60,119 nt of DNA from HGM04593 sp045634365 (lineage in GTDB: Bacteria > Bacteroidota > Bacteroidia > Bacteroidales > Bacteroidaceae): the NCBI GenBank assembly GCA_045634365.1, contig JAZRAC010000004.1, forward strand, positions 1 through 60,119, in the 5' to 3' direction. A program made the translations under genes and the position numbers. Position 1 is the first letter of the stretch, and each line of letters starts with the position of its first letter. Shown here in pieces: positions 1 to 9,302 of this stretch. The notes under the pieces were generated by a model. That model did no database searches. It was not told the origin of the DNA and saw nothing but the letters and a program-made list of their open reading frames with translations.

Positions 1-857
1 GTGTCGGTCATACCGTAAGAAGCGGGACCGGCAGCCATATTGTCGGGGTGCAATGTGCGACCTGTACCACCACCAGAAGCTACCGAGAAGTAGTTTTTGC
101 CGGCGAGGATGCGCTCCTTCTTATATGTACCTGCAACGGGGTGCTGGAAGCGCGTGGGGTTGGTAGAGTTACCTGTGATAGATACGTCTACGCCCTCTTT
201 CCACATAATTGCAACGCCTTCACGAACATCGTCGGCACCGTAGCAACGTACTTTTGCACGGGGGCCGTCGCTGTAAGCAATTTCACGCACGATGTTAAGC
301 TCGCCTGTGAAGTAGTCGAACTGTGTCTGCACGTATGTGAAGCCGTTGATGCGAGAGATAATCTGCGCAGCGTCTTTGCCAAGGCCGTTGAGGATGCAAC
401 GGAGTGGCTCTTTACGCACTTTGTCGGCTTTTGCAGCAATTTTAATAGCACCTTCGGCTGCTGCGAACGACTCGTGGCCTGCCAAGAATGCGAAGCACTT
501 TGTCTCTTCGCGCAACAGACGTGCAGCGAGGTTACCGTGGCCGATACCTACTTTGCGGTCGTCGGCTACCGAACCGGGGATGCAGAATGCCTGCAAGCCT
601 AAGCCTATTGCCTCGGCTGCATCAGCAGCGTTGGAGCAACCTTTCTTCAATGCGATGGCAGCACCTACTACATAGGCCCATTTTGCATTCTCGAAACAGA
701 TGGGCTGTGTCTCCTCACAAGTTTTGTAAGGGTCGATGCCATACTGCTCGCAAATTTCGTTAGCCTCTTCGATGCTGGCGATTCCATTCTCGTTCAATAC
801 TGCAAGGATCTGCTTGATACGACGATCCTGACTTTCAAATTTTACGGGTCTTATCAT
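1..857 (-). CDS. GGGtGRT protein (partial, C-terminus beyond window)
   Basis: The minus strand is open from an ATG at 857 to the window edge, about 285 codons. It begins MIRPVKFESQDRRIKQIL and, close to the edge, reads SGGGTGRTLHPDN, the motif that names the GGGtGRT family. A good ribosome site (AAGGAGG) lies just before the ATG. The family is known in anaerobic Bacteroidetes and Firmicutes and usually sits beside an Fe-S scaffold homologue, as here; its biochemical role is not established. It follows the scaffold gene by 13 bases and is presumably co-transcribed with it from the promoter near 1630-1660. Only the last few dozen residues should be missing. Confidence 0.9.
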   Translation of the reverse strand, partial: MIRPVKFESQDRRIKQILAVLNENGIASIEEANEICEQYGIDPYKTCEETQPICFENAKWAYVVGAAIALKKGCSNAADAAEAIGLGLQAFCIPGSVADDRKVGIGHGNLAARLLREETKCFAFLAGHESFAAAEGAIKIAAKADKVRKEPLRCILNGLGKDAAQIISRINGFTYVQTQFDYFTGELNIVREIAYSDGPRAKVRCYGADDVREGVAIMWKEGVDVSITGNSTNPTRFQHPVAGTYKKERILAGKNYFSVASGGGTGRTLHPDNMAAGPASYGMTD

Positions 858-870
858 AGCTTTGTCCTCC

Positions 871-1572
871 TTATTCTTTACGTGGGTCAATGTATTTAAC
901 TGCACCGTCCTCTTCTTTGAAGCGGCCGTATGTCTTTGTAAGGCTCTTTACAGCCTCGTTTGCGTCGGTACCTTTCTTAATCTCGTCCATAAGCTGGCCA
1001 AGGTTGATGAATTGGTAACCGCAAATCTCGTCGTTCTTGTCGAGAGCGAGTTTGGTGATGTAACCCTCGGCCATTTCCAAGTAGCGTGAGCCCTTTGCGA
1101 GTGTGCCATAGAGTGTACCTGTCTGGCTGCGGAGGCCTTTACCCAAGTCTTCCAAGCCTGCACCGATGATGAGACCACCCTCGGAGAAAGCCGACTGGCT
1201 GCGACCGTAAACAATCTGCAAGAATAACTCGCGCATAGCGGTGTTGATTGCGTCGCATACAAGGTCGGTGTTAAGAGCTTCGAGAATTGTCTTGCCGGGG
1301 AGAATTTCCGATGCCATAGCAGCAGAGTGTGTCATACCCGAACAGCCGATTGTCTCTACAAGAGCCTCCTGAATGATACCGTTCTTAATGTTCAAAGACA
1401 GTTTGCAAGCACCCTGCTGGGGAGCGCACCATCCAATACCGTGTGTGAAACCTGAAATGTCGGCAACCTCTTTTGCCTTAATCCATTTGCCCTCTTCGGG
1501 AATGGGTGCGGGGCCGTGGTTGGGACCTTTTTTTACTACACACATGTTTTCTACTTCGTGTGAATAAACCAT
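871..1572 (-). CDS. Iron-sulfur cluster assembly scaffold-like protein (IscU/NifU N-terminal type)
   Basis: A 233-residue protein, MVYSHEVENMCVVKKG onwards. It has the cysteine-containing segments GWCAPQQGAC and IGCSGMTHSAA, expected of IscU/NifU-like scaffolds that bind nascent Fe-S clusters. It is longer than a plain IscU (about 130 residues), with a C-terminal extension ending KYIDPRKE. It is the first gene of a two-gene minus-strand unit with the GGGtGRT protein, an arrangement known from other anaerobes. The promoter fits the Bacteroidetes consensus very well. The role in Fe-S biogenesis is a family inference; the partner's function is unknown. Confidence 0.85.
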   Translation of the reverse strand: MVYSHEVENMCVVKKGPNHGPAPIPEEGKWIKAKEVADISGFTHGIGWCAPQQGACKLSLNIKNGIIQEALVETIGCSGMTHSAAMASEILPGKTILEALNTDLVCDAINTAMRELFLQIVYGRSQSAFSEGGLIIGAGLEDLGKGLRSQTGTLYGTLAKGSRYLEMAEGYITKLALDKNDEICGYQFINLGQLMDEIKKGTDANEAVKSLTKTYGRFKEEDGAVKYIDPRKE

Positions 1573-1629
1573 AATTTTTTATGTTTAAATTGTGAAACTG
1601 GTTGTTGGTTTTATACCTCTTTCAATTTG

Positions 1630-1660
1630 CGAAGATAGTGAAAAATATAAATAGGCCAAA
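1630..1660 (-). promoter_or_regulatory. Promoter of the Fe-S scaffold / GGGtGRT unit
   Basis: On the minus strand TTTG (1660-1657) is followed after exactly 19 bases by TATCTTCG (1637-1630). This matches the Bacteroidetes primary-sigma pattern TTTG-N19-TAnnTTTG with one change in the -7 box. The transcript would start about 50 bases before the ATG at 1572. Confidence 0.7.
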
Positions 1661-1763
1661 GAATGACTGTGGAAATATTTGTGAAAATTCTTATTATGCT
1701 AAAAAAATATAATAAATATACTCTATTCTGTGTGCGCGTGCGTATTTTCCAAATTTTTGTTCA

Positions 1764-1771
1764 TATCTTTG
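1764..1771 (+). promoter_or_regulatory. -7 promoter box TATCTTTG for the lipoprotein gene
   Basis: TATCTTTG is an exact TAnnTTTG match about 100 bases before the ATG at 1873. No convincing TTTG is present at the -33 spacing, so it is a half-supported promoter. Confidence 0.4.
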
Positions 1772-1872
1772 CATATTGTGCAAAAATAAAGGCTGCACTC
1801 ACTTTGAAAAGTAACCAAAGTGAACTTTGTGTTTTTTGGATTAGTAATGATTTTTATGTAAATTTTTTGAAT

Positions 1873-2688
1873 ATGAAGAATAAGTTTTTAAATCTATTAT
1901 TCTTTTTTGCTGTTGGAGTGGGGATTGCTGGTTGCGATGATCCCGAGGTGTCGATGTTTCATCAAGGAGTATTTGAGAATGTCTTCGATGTTAAGATGGG
2001 TAGTATCTGCCCGGCCTTTTCCGATGATGAGTATACTGTGAACAATCTCTCGGAAATGGGGTTGAGAGAGGGTGACCGTGCCTATTTGAAAGTGAGCTAT
2101 GTTTACGATGTATATTCAATGCCCACCCCCTATATGAATATAGAAGAGTGTTACACAAAGGTTCCTTTCCTTTCTATGAGCAAGAAGGGTAGTTTCGACA
2201 AGAAGCTTTTCAATTCCCCCCTTGCAGGCATTGCCCCTATCTATTTCTTTACAATAGACGGGCAGGTGTCGAGCGAGGCGGCTACCTATATTTGGGCCGA
2301 CGACGCAACACAGAATGTGGCTGTGAGATATGACAAGAATTATGTGGGAGAGTTCAAGATGACGCTCGACAGTGTGCGCGAGAGTGTTGCCTTCTTTCGT
2401 CTTTATGCCAACCTGTCACCGGCCAATGGTCGTGTGGACAGCAATACTTTCCCGTTTGAGAATGACCCCGACCAGGTGTGTAAGATTCTCTCTTTTAAGA
2501 TGGATTGGGATATGTTGAGAAACGAACTTTCCACAGCAGATATGAATGCAATTTCAGCACAGCAGGTATTGACAAGCTGTATTTCGGTTGCAGTGGAAGG
2601 TTGCAAGACCGATGAGAAAGGAATGTATATTCCCAATCGCGGTTACACCATAGATAAATTTAAAAACCCTTTGTACACCGGTAACTGA
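1873..2688 (+). CDS. Lipoprotein, possibly NigD-like
   Basis: The reading frame is open from 1663, but the ATG at 1873 gives a classical lipoprotein signal: MKNKFLNLLFFFAVGVGIAGC, with the lipidated cysteine at 21. The mature protein is about 250 residues and has no transmembrane helix. A segment (LREGDRAYLKVSYVYDVY) resembles the N-terminal OB-like part of NigD-type Bacteroides lipoproteins. That match is from memory of the family and is tentative. A Yip1-family membrane protein follows 30 bases downstream and may be co-transcribed. An exported, membrane-anchored location is secure; the function is not known. Confidence 0.7.
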   Translation: MKNKFLNLLFFFAVGVGIAGCDDPEVSMFHQGVFENVFDVKMGSICPAFSDDEYTVNNLSEMGLREGDRAYLKVSYVYDVYSMPTPYMNIEECYTKVPFLSMSKKGSFDKKLFNSPLAGIAPIYFFTIDGQVSSEAATYIWADDATQNVAVRYDKNYVGEFKMTLDSVRESVAFFRLYANLSPANGRVDSNTFPFENDPDQVCKILSFKMDWDMLRNELSTADMNAISAQQVLTSCISVAVEGCKTDEKGMYIPNRGYTIDKFKNPLYTGN

Positions 2689-2718
2689 TAAAAAAGCGGT
2701 AAAGGCTTTATTTGCGGA

Positions 2719-3291
2719 ATGGATTTTAAAAAGTTGATACACTTGGTTACAATATTGCTTACACGCCCGGCAATGGCGTGGAAGGGCTTTTCGCATAGTA
2801 ACAACAGGGTTGCTATGCTTAATGAGTATCTCTATCCGCTTATAATGCTCTGTTGCCTCTCTTCGTTTATAGGTGGCATTTGGGGGTATGGCTTTGAGTA
2901 TGAAAATATATACTATATTCTCATAAGAACAGGCGTGCTATTTGCCTCTCTTTTTATCTCCTATCATCTGTTGGCGTTCTTTATTTCGAAGTTCACCTCT
3001 TTTTATATGAAGGCCGATTATGAACGTTTGACAACCGACCTCCTTGCCGGTTATTCTATGGTGGTGGTATTGTTGTTGGAAATTTGCCTCGGGCTTTTCC
3101 CAAATTTCAGAATAATAGGGTGGATATTACAGTTTTATACGGTGAAGATAGTGTGGGATGGTGCTGCCGTGCTTATGCGTGTGCCCGAGGAGCGTCGTCT
3201 CTCCTATTCTATTTTAGTGTCGTTATTGGTTATTTTCGTGCCGGTAGCGGTGGGTGTGGTAATGTCGATGCTCTCGGTTAATTTCGGGTAA
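2719..3291 (+). CDS. Yip1-family integral membrane protein
   Basis: A 190-residue protein with five or so hydrophobic segments, including LYPLIMLCCLSSFIGGIWGY, ILIRTGVLFASLFISY and LVSLLVIFVPVAVGVVM. The layout and the RPAMAWKGFSH start fit the YIP1 domain family common in Bacteroidales, whose function in bacteria is undefined. It ends eight bases before smpB, suggesting one transcript. No catalytic motif is visible. Confidence 0.7.
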   Translation: MDFKKLIHLVTILLTRPAMAWKGFSHSNNRVAMLNEYLYPLIMLCCLSSFIGGIWGYGFEYENIYYILIRTGVLFASLFISYHLLAFFISKFTSFYMKADYERLTTDLLAGYSMVVVLLLEICLGLFPNFRIIGWILQFYTVKIVWDGAAVLMRVPEERRLSYSILVSLLVIFVPVAVGVVMSMLSVNFG

Positions 3292-3299
3292 AAAAAGTT

Positions 3300-3761
3300 A
3301 TGGATAAGAAGGTTAATAATATAAATATAAAGAACAAACGGGCTACTTTCGATTATATAATAACCGACACGTACACCGCAGGCATTGTGCTCACGGGTAC
3401 CGAAATAAAGTCGATACGTTTGTCGAAGGCGAGCCTTGTCGACACGTATTGTACATTCATCAACGGTGAGTTGTGGGTGAAGAATATGCACATTGCCGAA
3501 TATTTCTATGGTTCCTATAATAATCACGTTGCTCGTCGCGACCGCAAACTGTTGCTTGAACGTAAAGAACTGAATAAACTGAAACAGGCGGTAAAGAATC
3601 CTGGATTTACAATAGTGCCCATTCGTTTGTTTATAAATGAAAAGGGGCTTGCCAAGCTGGTAATAGGGCTTGCGAGGGGCAAGCACGAATATGACAAGCG
3701 CGAAACGCTGAAAGAGCGTGACGACAAGCGCGAAATGGATAGAATGAAGCGTAATTTTTAA
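3300..3761 (+). CDS. smpB: SsrA-binding protein SmpB
   Basis: A 153-residue protein starting MDKKVNNINIKNKRATFDYI, with the SmpB motifs VLTGTEIKSIR, NMHIAEY and a basic C-terminal tail (DKREMDRMKRNF). SmpB binds tmRNA and brings it to stalled ribosomes for trans-translation. Length and domain layout are normal. It sits between the Yip1 gene and metH; a small hairpin (GGCTGTCC/GGATAGCC) at about 3775-3794 separates it from metH. No tmRNA gene was seen in this window. Confidence 0.96.
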   Translation: MDKKVNNINIKNKRATFDYIITDTYTAGIVLTGTEIKSIRLSKASLVDTYCTFINGELWVKNMHIAEYFYGSYNNHVARRDRKLLLERKELNKLKQAVKNPGFTIVPIRLFINEKGLAKLVIGLARGKHEYDKRETLKERDDKREMDRMKRNF

Positions 3762-3774
3762 TAAATGAGAAGGG

Positions 3775-3794
3775 GCTGTCCACAGGGATAGCCT
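3775..3794 (+). terminator. Hairpin between smpB and metH
   Basis: GGCTGTCC and GGATAGCC pair over eight positions (one G-U) around a four-base loop. There is no strong T-run after it, so it may be an attenuator or weak terminator rather than a full one. Confidence 0.4.
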
Positions 3795-3813
3795 CAATTA
3801 CCTTATATATAAT

Positions 3814-6546
3814 ATGAACTTAAAGGAGGCTTTAAAAGAGAGGATACTTGTGCTCGACGGTGCAATGGGTACTATGATTCAGCAGTATGCCTTGCAGGAA
3901 GAGGAGTTCCGTGGCGAGCGTTTCGCTGCTCACTCCACACAGTTGAAGGGCAACAACGATTTACTTGTGCTCACTCGTCCCGATGTAATTACCGCCATTC
4001 ACGAAAAATATCTCCTCGCGGGCGCCGATATTATAGAGACCTGTACTTTCAATGCCAACAGAGTGTCGCAAGGCGACTATGGTTGCGATGGCCTGTGTGC
4101 CGAAATTAACCGTACCGCGGCCTGCATTGCCCGTGCCGCAGCCGACAAAAATTCCACTCCCGAAAAGCCACGCTTCGTGGTGGGCTCCGTGGGCCCCACA
4201 AGCCGCACTTGCTCCATAAGCCCCGATGTTGAAAATCCCGCCTCGCGCAATATTACATTTGATGAGCTTGTAGAGGCATACACCGAGCAGATGGTAGCAC
4301 TCATAGAGGGTGGGGTAGATGCTCTGCTCTGCGAAACAATCTTCGATACTCTAAATGCAAAGGCTGCGGTTTATGCAGCCGACGAGGCGATGAAGATTGT
4401 CGGGCGTGAACTTCCCATTATGCTCTCCTTTACCATTGCCGATGGTAGCGGGCGCATTCTCTCGGGGCAGACGATAGAGGCCTTCGTGGCATCGGTAATG
4501 AGCCGAAATATACTTTCGATAGGCCTTAACTGCTCGTTTGGTGCCGGTCAGATGAAGCCCTTTATCAAGCGTTTGGCCGACATTGCTCCTTGCTATGTGA
4601 GTGCCTATCCAAATGCCGGCCTTCCCAACGAATTGGGACAATATGACCAGACTCCTGCGCAGATGGCAGCCCTTGTTGCCGAATATATAGACGAGGGGCT
4701 TGTGAACATAATTGGTGGCTGCTGTGGCACCACCGATGAATATATAGCCCTGTTTACCACACTTGTAGAGGGAAAAAGGGTGCGTCGCCCCATTGCCTAT
4801 CCTGCGGAAATGTGGCTGTCGGGGCTCGACCGATTGGTGGTGAACCGCAGTATGAATTTTATAAATATAGGTGAGCGATGCAACGTGGCCGGCTCACGCA
4901 AATTCCTTCGTCTGATAAACGAAAAGAACTACTCCGAGGCGTTGAAGATAGCGCGTCGTCAAGTGGAGGATGGAGCGCAGGTGCTCGATGTTAACTTCGA
5001 CGATGGCCTTCTCGATACAAAGGCCGAAATGGTTAATTTCCTGAATATGCTTGTCAGTGAGCCCGAAATTGCCCGTCTGCCGGTGATGGTCGACTCTTCC
5101 GATTGGGAGGTGATTGCCGCCGGTCTCAAATGCCTGCAAGGGCGTGCCATTGTGAACTCCCTTTCGCTAAAAGAGGGCGAGTCTCTTTTTATGGCCCGTG
5201 CCACCGAAGCTAAACGCTTGGGTGCCGCCGTCGTGGTAATGGCATTCGACGAGGAGGGGCAGGCAACCACATTCGAGCGAAAAATAGGAGTCTGTGCCCG
5301 TGCCTATAAACTATTGGTGGAACAGACTGGTTTTGAACCCCACGATATAATATTCGACCCCAATATACTTGCCGTTGCCACAGGCATCGAGGAACACGCG
5401 GCCTATGGCATCGATTTTATACGTGCTTGCGCGTGGATTAAAGAAAATCTGCCGGGTGCACACATAAGTGGCGGAGTGAGCAACCTCTCGTTCTCGTTCC
5501 GTGGCAATAACTATGTGCGCGAAGCTATGCACGCAGTCTTTCTCTATCACGCAATAGCGGCAGGAATGGATATGGGCATTGTAAATCCGCAAGCGACGGT
5601 GCTCTACGAGGATATTCCTTTGCTTTTGCGCGAGGCAATAGAGGATGTGGTGCTCAACAGAACCGCCGGTGCTACCGAAAAGCTCATTACTATTGCCGAG
5701 GAGATGAAAGGCAAGGAGGTGAAGACCGCTAACGGCAACGACGATGCTTGGCGTGCCGCAACTGTGGAGGAGCGTCTTAAAGTGGCACTTGTAAAGGGCG
5801 TTGGCGATTATCTTGAAGAGGATATTTCCGAGGCGGTGGCGAAATACAAGACCGCCATTGCTGTGATAAGCGGCCCGTTGATGGCCGGAATGAACTACGT
5901 GGGCGAGCTCTTTGGCGAGGGAAAGTTATTCCTGCCACAGGTGGTAAAAACCGCTCGCACAATGAAGCAGGCAGTAGCCTTTCTGCAACCGCTGATAGAG
6001 AGTGACAAGGAGGCTGATGCAGCATCGGCCGGCAGGGTGGTGATAGCTACCGTTAAGGGCGATGTTCACGATATTGGCAAGAATATTGCGGGCGTGGTTA
6101 TGGGATGTAACGGCTACGAAATAACAGACCTTGGTGTTATGGTTCCTGCCGAGAGGATTGTGGCCACGGCCTTGGAGCAACGTGCCGACATTGTGATATT
6201 GAGCGGTCTTATCACTCCCTCGCTCGAAGAGATGATAACCGTGGTTAAGGAACTTAAAGCGGCCGGTTGCAACATCCCCGTGATGATTGCCGGAGCCACC
6301 ACCAGCCCCCTGCATACGGCACTGAAAATTGCTCCTGCGTACGACGGGCCGGTGATACACGTTAAGGATGTGTCGCAGAATGTTATTGTGGCCGCAAAAT
6401 TGTTGGGTGACGCATCTGTTCGCAAGGCGTTTGTGGAAAATGTCGTCACCGAGCAACAGGCACTGCGTGAGCAGGCTGCGGCAAAAGAGCCGCAAGCGTT
6501 GCGCTCACTTGACGAGGCACGTGCCAATCGTTTGAACCTTTTTTGA
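3814..6546 (+). CDS. metH: Cobalamin-dependent methionine synthase, short form without reactivation domain
   Basis: A 910-residue protein that transfers a methyl group from 5-methyltetrahydrofolate to homocysteine via cobalamin. Domains in order: homocysteine/zinc domain (DGAMGTMIQQY near the start, GLNCSFG and GGCCGTTDE supplying the zinc cysteines), pterin-binding domain (FINIGERCNVAGSRKF from about residue 350), cobalamin cap, and B12-binding domain with the lower-ligand motif DVHDIGKNI at about residue 750. The protein ends soon after (ARANRLNLF), so the C-terminal S-adenosylmethionine-dependent reactivation domain of the E. coli enzyme (1,227 residues) is absent. Short forms are known in other bacteria, where reactivation is done by another protein. 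It is followed 18 bases later by the calcium ATPase gene. No cobalamin riboswitch fits in the short upstream gap. Confidence 0.96.
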   Translation: MNLKEALKERILVLDGAMGTMIQQYALQEEEFRGERFAAHSTQLKGNNDLLVLTRPDVITAIHEKYLLAGADIIETCTFNANRVSQGDYGCDGLCAEINRTAACIARAAADKNSTPEKPRFVVGSVGPTSRTCSISPDVENPASRNITFDELVEAYTEQMVALIEGGVDALLCETIFDTLNAKAAVYAADEAMKIVGRELPIMLSFTIADGSGRILSGQTIEAFVASVMSRNILSIGLNCSFGAGQMKPFIKRLADIAPCYVSAYPNAGLPNELGQYDQTPAQMAALVAEYIDEGLVNIIGGCCGTTDEYIALFTTLVEGKRVRRPIAYPAEMWLSGLDRLVVNRSMNFINIGERCNVAGSRKFLRLINEKNYSEALKIARRQVEDGAQVLDVNFDDGLLDTKAEMVNFLNMLVSEPEIARLPVMVDSSDWEVIAAGLKCLQGRAIVNSLSLKEGESLFMARATEAKRLGAAVVVMAFDEEGQATTFERKIGVCARAYKLLVEQTGFEPHDIIFDPNILAVATGIEEHAAYGIDFIRACAWIKENLPGAHISGGVSNLSFSFRGNNYVREAMHAVFLYHAIAAGMDMGIVNPQATVLYEDIPLLLREAIEDVVLNRTAGATEKLITIAEEMKGKEVKTANGNDDAWRAATVEERLKVALVKGVGDYLEEDISEAVAKYKTAIAVISGPLMAGMNYVGELFGEGKLFLPQVVKTARTMKQAVAFLQPLIESDKEADAASAGRVVIATVKGDVHDIGKNIAGVVMGCNGYEITDLGVMVPAERIVATALEQRADIVILSGLITPSLEEMITVVKELKAAGCNIPVMIAGATTSPLHTALKIAPAYDGPVIHVKDVSQNVIVAAKLLGDASVRKAFVENVVTEQQALREQAAAKEPQALRSLDEARANRLNLF

Positions 6547-6564
6547 TGATAGATAGAATAGAGA

Positions 6565-9279
6565 ATGAACGAACAGAAAATGTACAAAGGCCTTACAAAG
6601 GCCGAGGTTGAGGAGAACCGCGCAAAGTATGGTTCCAATGTGCTCACTCCTCCCAAAAAGGAGTCGCTGTGGAAAAAGTTTCTCGAAAAGTTCGAGGACC
6701 CCATAATAAAGATACTTCTTTTCGCGTGGGTATTGTCGATGGTAATATCGGCGGTACACTGCTGGGGACCCGAACAGAAGGGCTTTGAGGCCTTCTTGGA
6801 GCCTCTCGGTATATTTTTTGCAATATTCCTTGCAAGCACCATCGGCTTTGTGTTTGAGGTTAAGGCGGCTCGCGCCTTTGAGGTGCTGAATACCGTGAAC
6901 GACGAAGTGATGGTAACTGTGGAGCGCGACGGCAAAGTGCAACAGGTGTCGCGCAAGGATGTTGTTGTTGGCGATATTGTGCTGCTGAACACCGGCGACG
7001 AGGTTCCGGCCGATGGCACACTGCTCGAATGTACATCGTTGCAGGTGAACGAGTCGACTCTCACCGGCGAGCCTGTAATCTCAAAAACCACCGTCGAGGC
7101 CGATTTTGACAGTGAAGCAACATACCCTTCGAACAGGGTGATGCGCGGTACCACAGTGGTAGATGGCTATGGAGTTATGCGCGTGGAGCTTGTGGGCGAC
7201 GCTACCGAGTATGGCAAAGTGAACCAAGGGGCCCTCATTGACAATGATATTGAAACGCCTTTACAGTTGCAGTTGAAACGCCTTGCCGGTGTTATAAGCA
7301 AATTTGGTTATGCGGCGGCGGTAATTATATTCCTGTTGTTGAGTGGAAAGGTTTTTCTTTCGGGTGAAGCAATCTCTACAATGGAGATTGTATCTTCGCT
7401 GCTCAACAGCTTTATGATAGCCGTTACGCTCATTGTAGTATCGGTGCCCGAGGGATTGCCTATGAGCGTTACTTTGAGCCTTGCGCTGAGTATGAACCGT
7501 ATGCTGAAAACCAATAATCTTGTGCGCAAAATGCACGCTTGCGAAACAATGGGTGCCGCCACTGTTATATGTACCGACAAGACCGGAACACTCACGCAGA
7601 ATCGTATGCAGGTGTACGAAACGAACTTCTTTGCCGTGGAGAATAATGCCTTGGGCAACGACGAGGCGAGCCGTTTGATAGAGGAGGGCATTGCTGTTAA
7701 CTCCACAGCCAATCTGAACAAAGAGGAGGGCGAGGTTAAGACCATTGGTAATCCCACCGAAGCGGCACTGCTTCTGTGGCTCAACAAGCAGGGCATCGAT
7801 TATGCTCCGTTGCGTGCATCGGCCGAGGTTGTGAGCCAGCTTACATTCTCCACCGAGCGCAAATATATGGCAACGGTGGTTAATTCTCCGTTGATAGGCA
7901 AAAAGGTTCTCTATGTGAAGGGGGCTCCCGAAATTGTACTATCGCTCTGCGAGCGTGTGGCAACCACGGGCGGTAAATACAACACCGTGGAGGAGAGCCG
8001 CAAGGCAATAGAGGCTCGTTTGCTAGAATATCAGAGTATGGCTATGCGCACATTGGGGTTTGCCTGCAAAGTGCTCGATGAGGGCGACGATGAGGCTCCC
8101 TACGAGGATGGTCGTTTGTCGGCCGGCCTCTCTCTCTCCTTCTTGGGCTTTGTGGCAATTTCCGACCCTGTGCGTGCCGATGTTCCCGAGGCTGTGCAGC
8201 GTTGTTTGAGCGCGGGCGTAGATGTTAAAATTGTTACCGGCGACACTCCCAACACTGCACGCGAGATTGGTCGCCAGATAGGAATATGCAATGCCGATAC
8301 CCCTGCCGAGGCTATTATCACCGGTCCCGACTTTGAGGCGTTGAGCGACGAAGAGGCTGCGAAGCGTGTAATGGGGCTTAAAATTATGTGTCGCGCCCGC
8401 CCGATGGATAAACAGCGCCTTGTACATCTGTTGCAGGAGCAGGGTGCCGTTGTTGCGGTAACGGGCGATGGCACAAACGATGCTCCGGCGTTGAAGGCTG
8501 CACAGGTGGGTCTCTCTATGGGCGACGGAACATCGGTGGCGAAGGAGGCAAGCGATATTACCATAATAGATAATTCATTCGAGAGTATCACCCGTGCGGT
8601 AATGTGGGGGCGTTCACTCTACAAGAATATACAGCGTTTCCTCTTCTTTCAACTTACCATAAACGTGGCGGCCTGCTTCATAGTGATGCTTGGCTCGCTT
8701 GTGGGAACATCGTCGCCCCTCACAATAACGCAGATGCTGTGGGTGAATCTCATTATGGATACATTTGCGGCGGCGGCGCTTGCCTCGTTGCCTCCCAGCT
8801 GGGCGGTTATGAAGGAGAAACCTCGCAAGAGTGGCGAGAATGCCGATTTTATTATAACCCGCAATATGGCATTTAATATATTTGCCTACGCCATTGTATT
8901 TGTGGCAGTACAGATGGCACAACTGTTCTACTATAAAGCCGATGGGGTAATTACCCCCTATGAAATGTCCTCCTTCTTCACAGCTTTTGTTATGCTGCAA
9001 TTCTGGAATATGTTTAACGCAAAGGCCTATATGTCGGGGCAATCGGCTTTCAGTGGGCTGTTCAATGGTGCCACCTTCTTGCTTGTGGTTGCGATTATAC
9101 TCATAGGGCAGTACCTCATAGTCACTTATGGCGGAACAATGTTCAACGTGGTGCCGCTTGGTGCAGAAATGTGGGTGAAGATAATTGTGAGTACCTCGTT
9201 GGTGCTTATTCTACCCGAACTTTTCAGAGCCTTCGCGAAGATTTTTCGTTGGTTGGGCCGTAAGCCTTTAAAACAGTAA
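6565..9279 (+). CDS. Calcium-translocating P-type ATPase, PMCA type
   Basis: A 904-residue P2-type ATPase. Visible motifs: the actuator TGEP loop (LTGEPVIS), the helix-4 ion site VSVPEGLPM, the phosphorylation site CTDKTGTLTQ (about residue 338), and the hinge TGDGTNDAPAL. About ten membrane helices are arranged as usual, four of them at the C-terminal end. The N-terminal cation-ATPase segment (GLTKAEVEENRAKYGSN) is present. The protein should export calcium from the cytoplasm. It lies between metH and a DedA gene with short gaps, so the three may share a transcript. Ion specificity is inferred from family resemblance. Confidence 0.92.
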   Translation: MNEQKMYKGLTKAEVEENRAKYGSNVLTPPKKESLWKKFLEKFEDPIIKILLFAWVLSMVISAVHCWGPEQKGFEAFLEPLGIFFAIFLASTIGFVFEVKAARAFEVLNTVNDEVMVTVERDGKVQQVSRKDVVVGDIVLLNTGDEVPADGTLLECTSLQVNESTLTGEPVISKTTVEADFDSEATYPSNRVMRGTTVVDGYGVMRVELVGDATEYGKVNQGALIDNDIETPLQLQLKRLAGVISKFGYAAAVIIFLLLSGKVFLSGEAISTMEIVSSLLNSFMIAVTLIVVSVPEGLPMSVTLSLALSMNRMLKTNNLVRKMHACETMGAATVICTDKTGTLTQNRMQVYETNFFAVENNALGNDEASRLIEEGIAVNSTANLNKEEGEVKTIGNPTEAALLLWLNKQGIDYAPLRASAEVVSQLTFSTERKYMATVVNSPLIGKKVLYVKGAPEIVLSLCERVATTGGKYNTVEESRKAIEARLLEYQSMAMRTLGFACKVLDEGDDEAPYEDGRLSAGLSLSFLGFVAISDPVRADVPEAVQRCLSAGVDVKIVTGDTPNTAREIGRQIGICNADTPAEAIITGPDFEALSDEEAAKRVMGLKIMCRARPMDKQRLVHLLQEQGAVVAVTGDGTNDAPALKAAQVGLSMGDGTSVAKEASDITIIDNSFESITRAVMWGRSLYKNIQRFLFFQLTINVAACFIVMLGSLVGTSSPLTITQMLWVNLIMDTFAAAALASLPPSWAVMKEKPRKSGENADFIITRNMAFNIFAYAIVFVAVQMAQLFYYKADGVITPYEMSSFFTAFVMLQFWNMFNAKAYMSGQSAFSGLFNGATFLLVVAIILIGQYLIVTYGGTMFNVVPLGAEMWVKIIVSTSLVLILPELFRAFAKIFRWLGRKPLKQ

Positions 9280-9302
9280 TTACTAAAAAACGACAAAATA
9301 TT

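Noticed and set aside
48..602. 184-residue plus-strand ORF at the left edge
   Set aside because: It lies antisense to the clear GGGtGRT gene and has a cysteine-rich, low-sense composition.
3762..3813. Possible cobalamin riboswitch before metH
   Set aside because: The gap to smpB is only about 50 bases, too short for the known cobalamin element, and no B12-box is seen.
6114..7154. 346-residue minus-strand ORF across the metH/ATPase junction
   Set aside because: It is antisense to two conserved genes whose motifs are intact; serine/threonine-rich composition is typical of a shadow frame.
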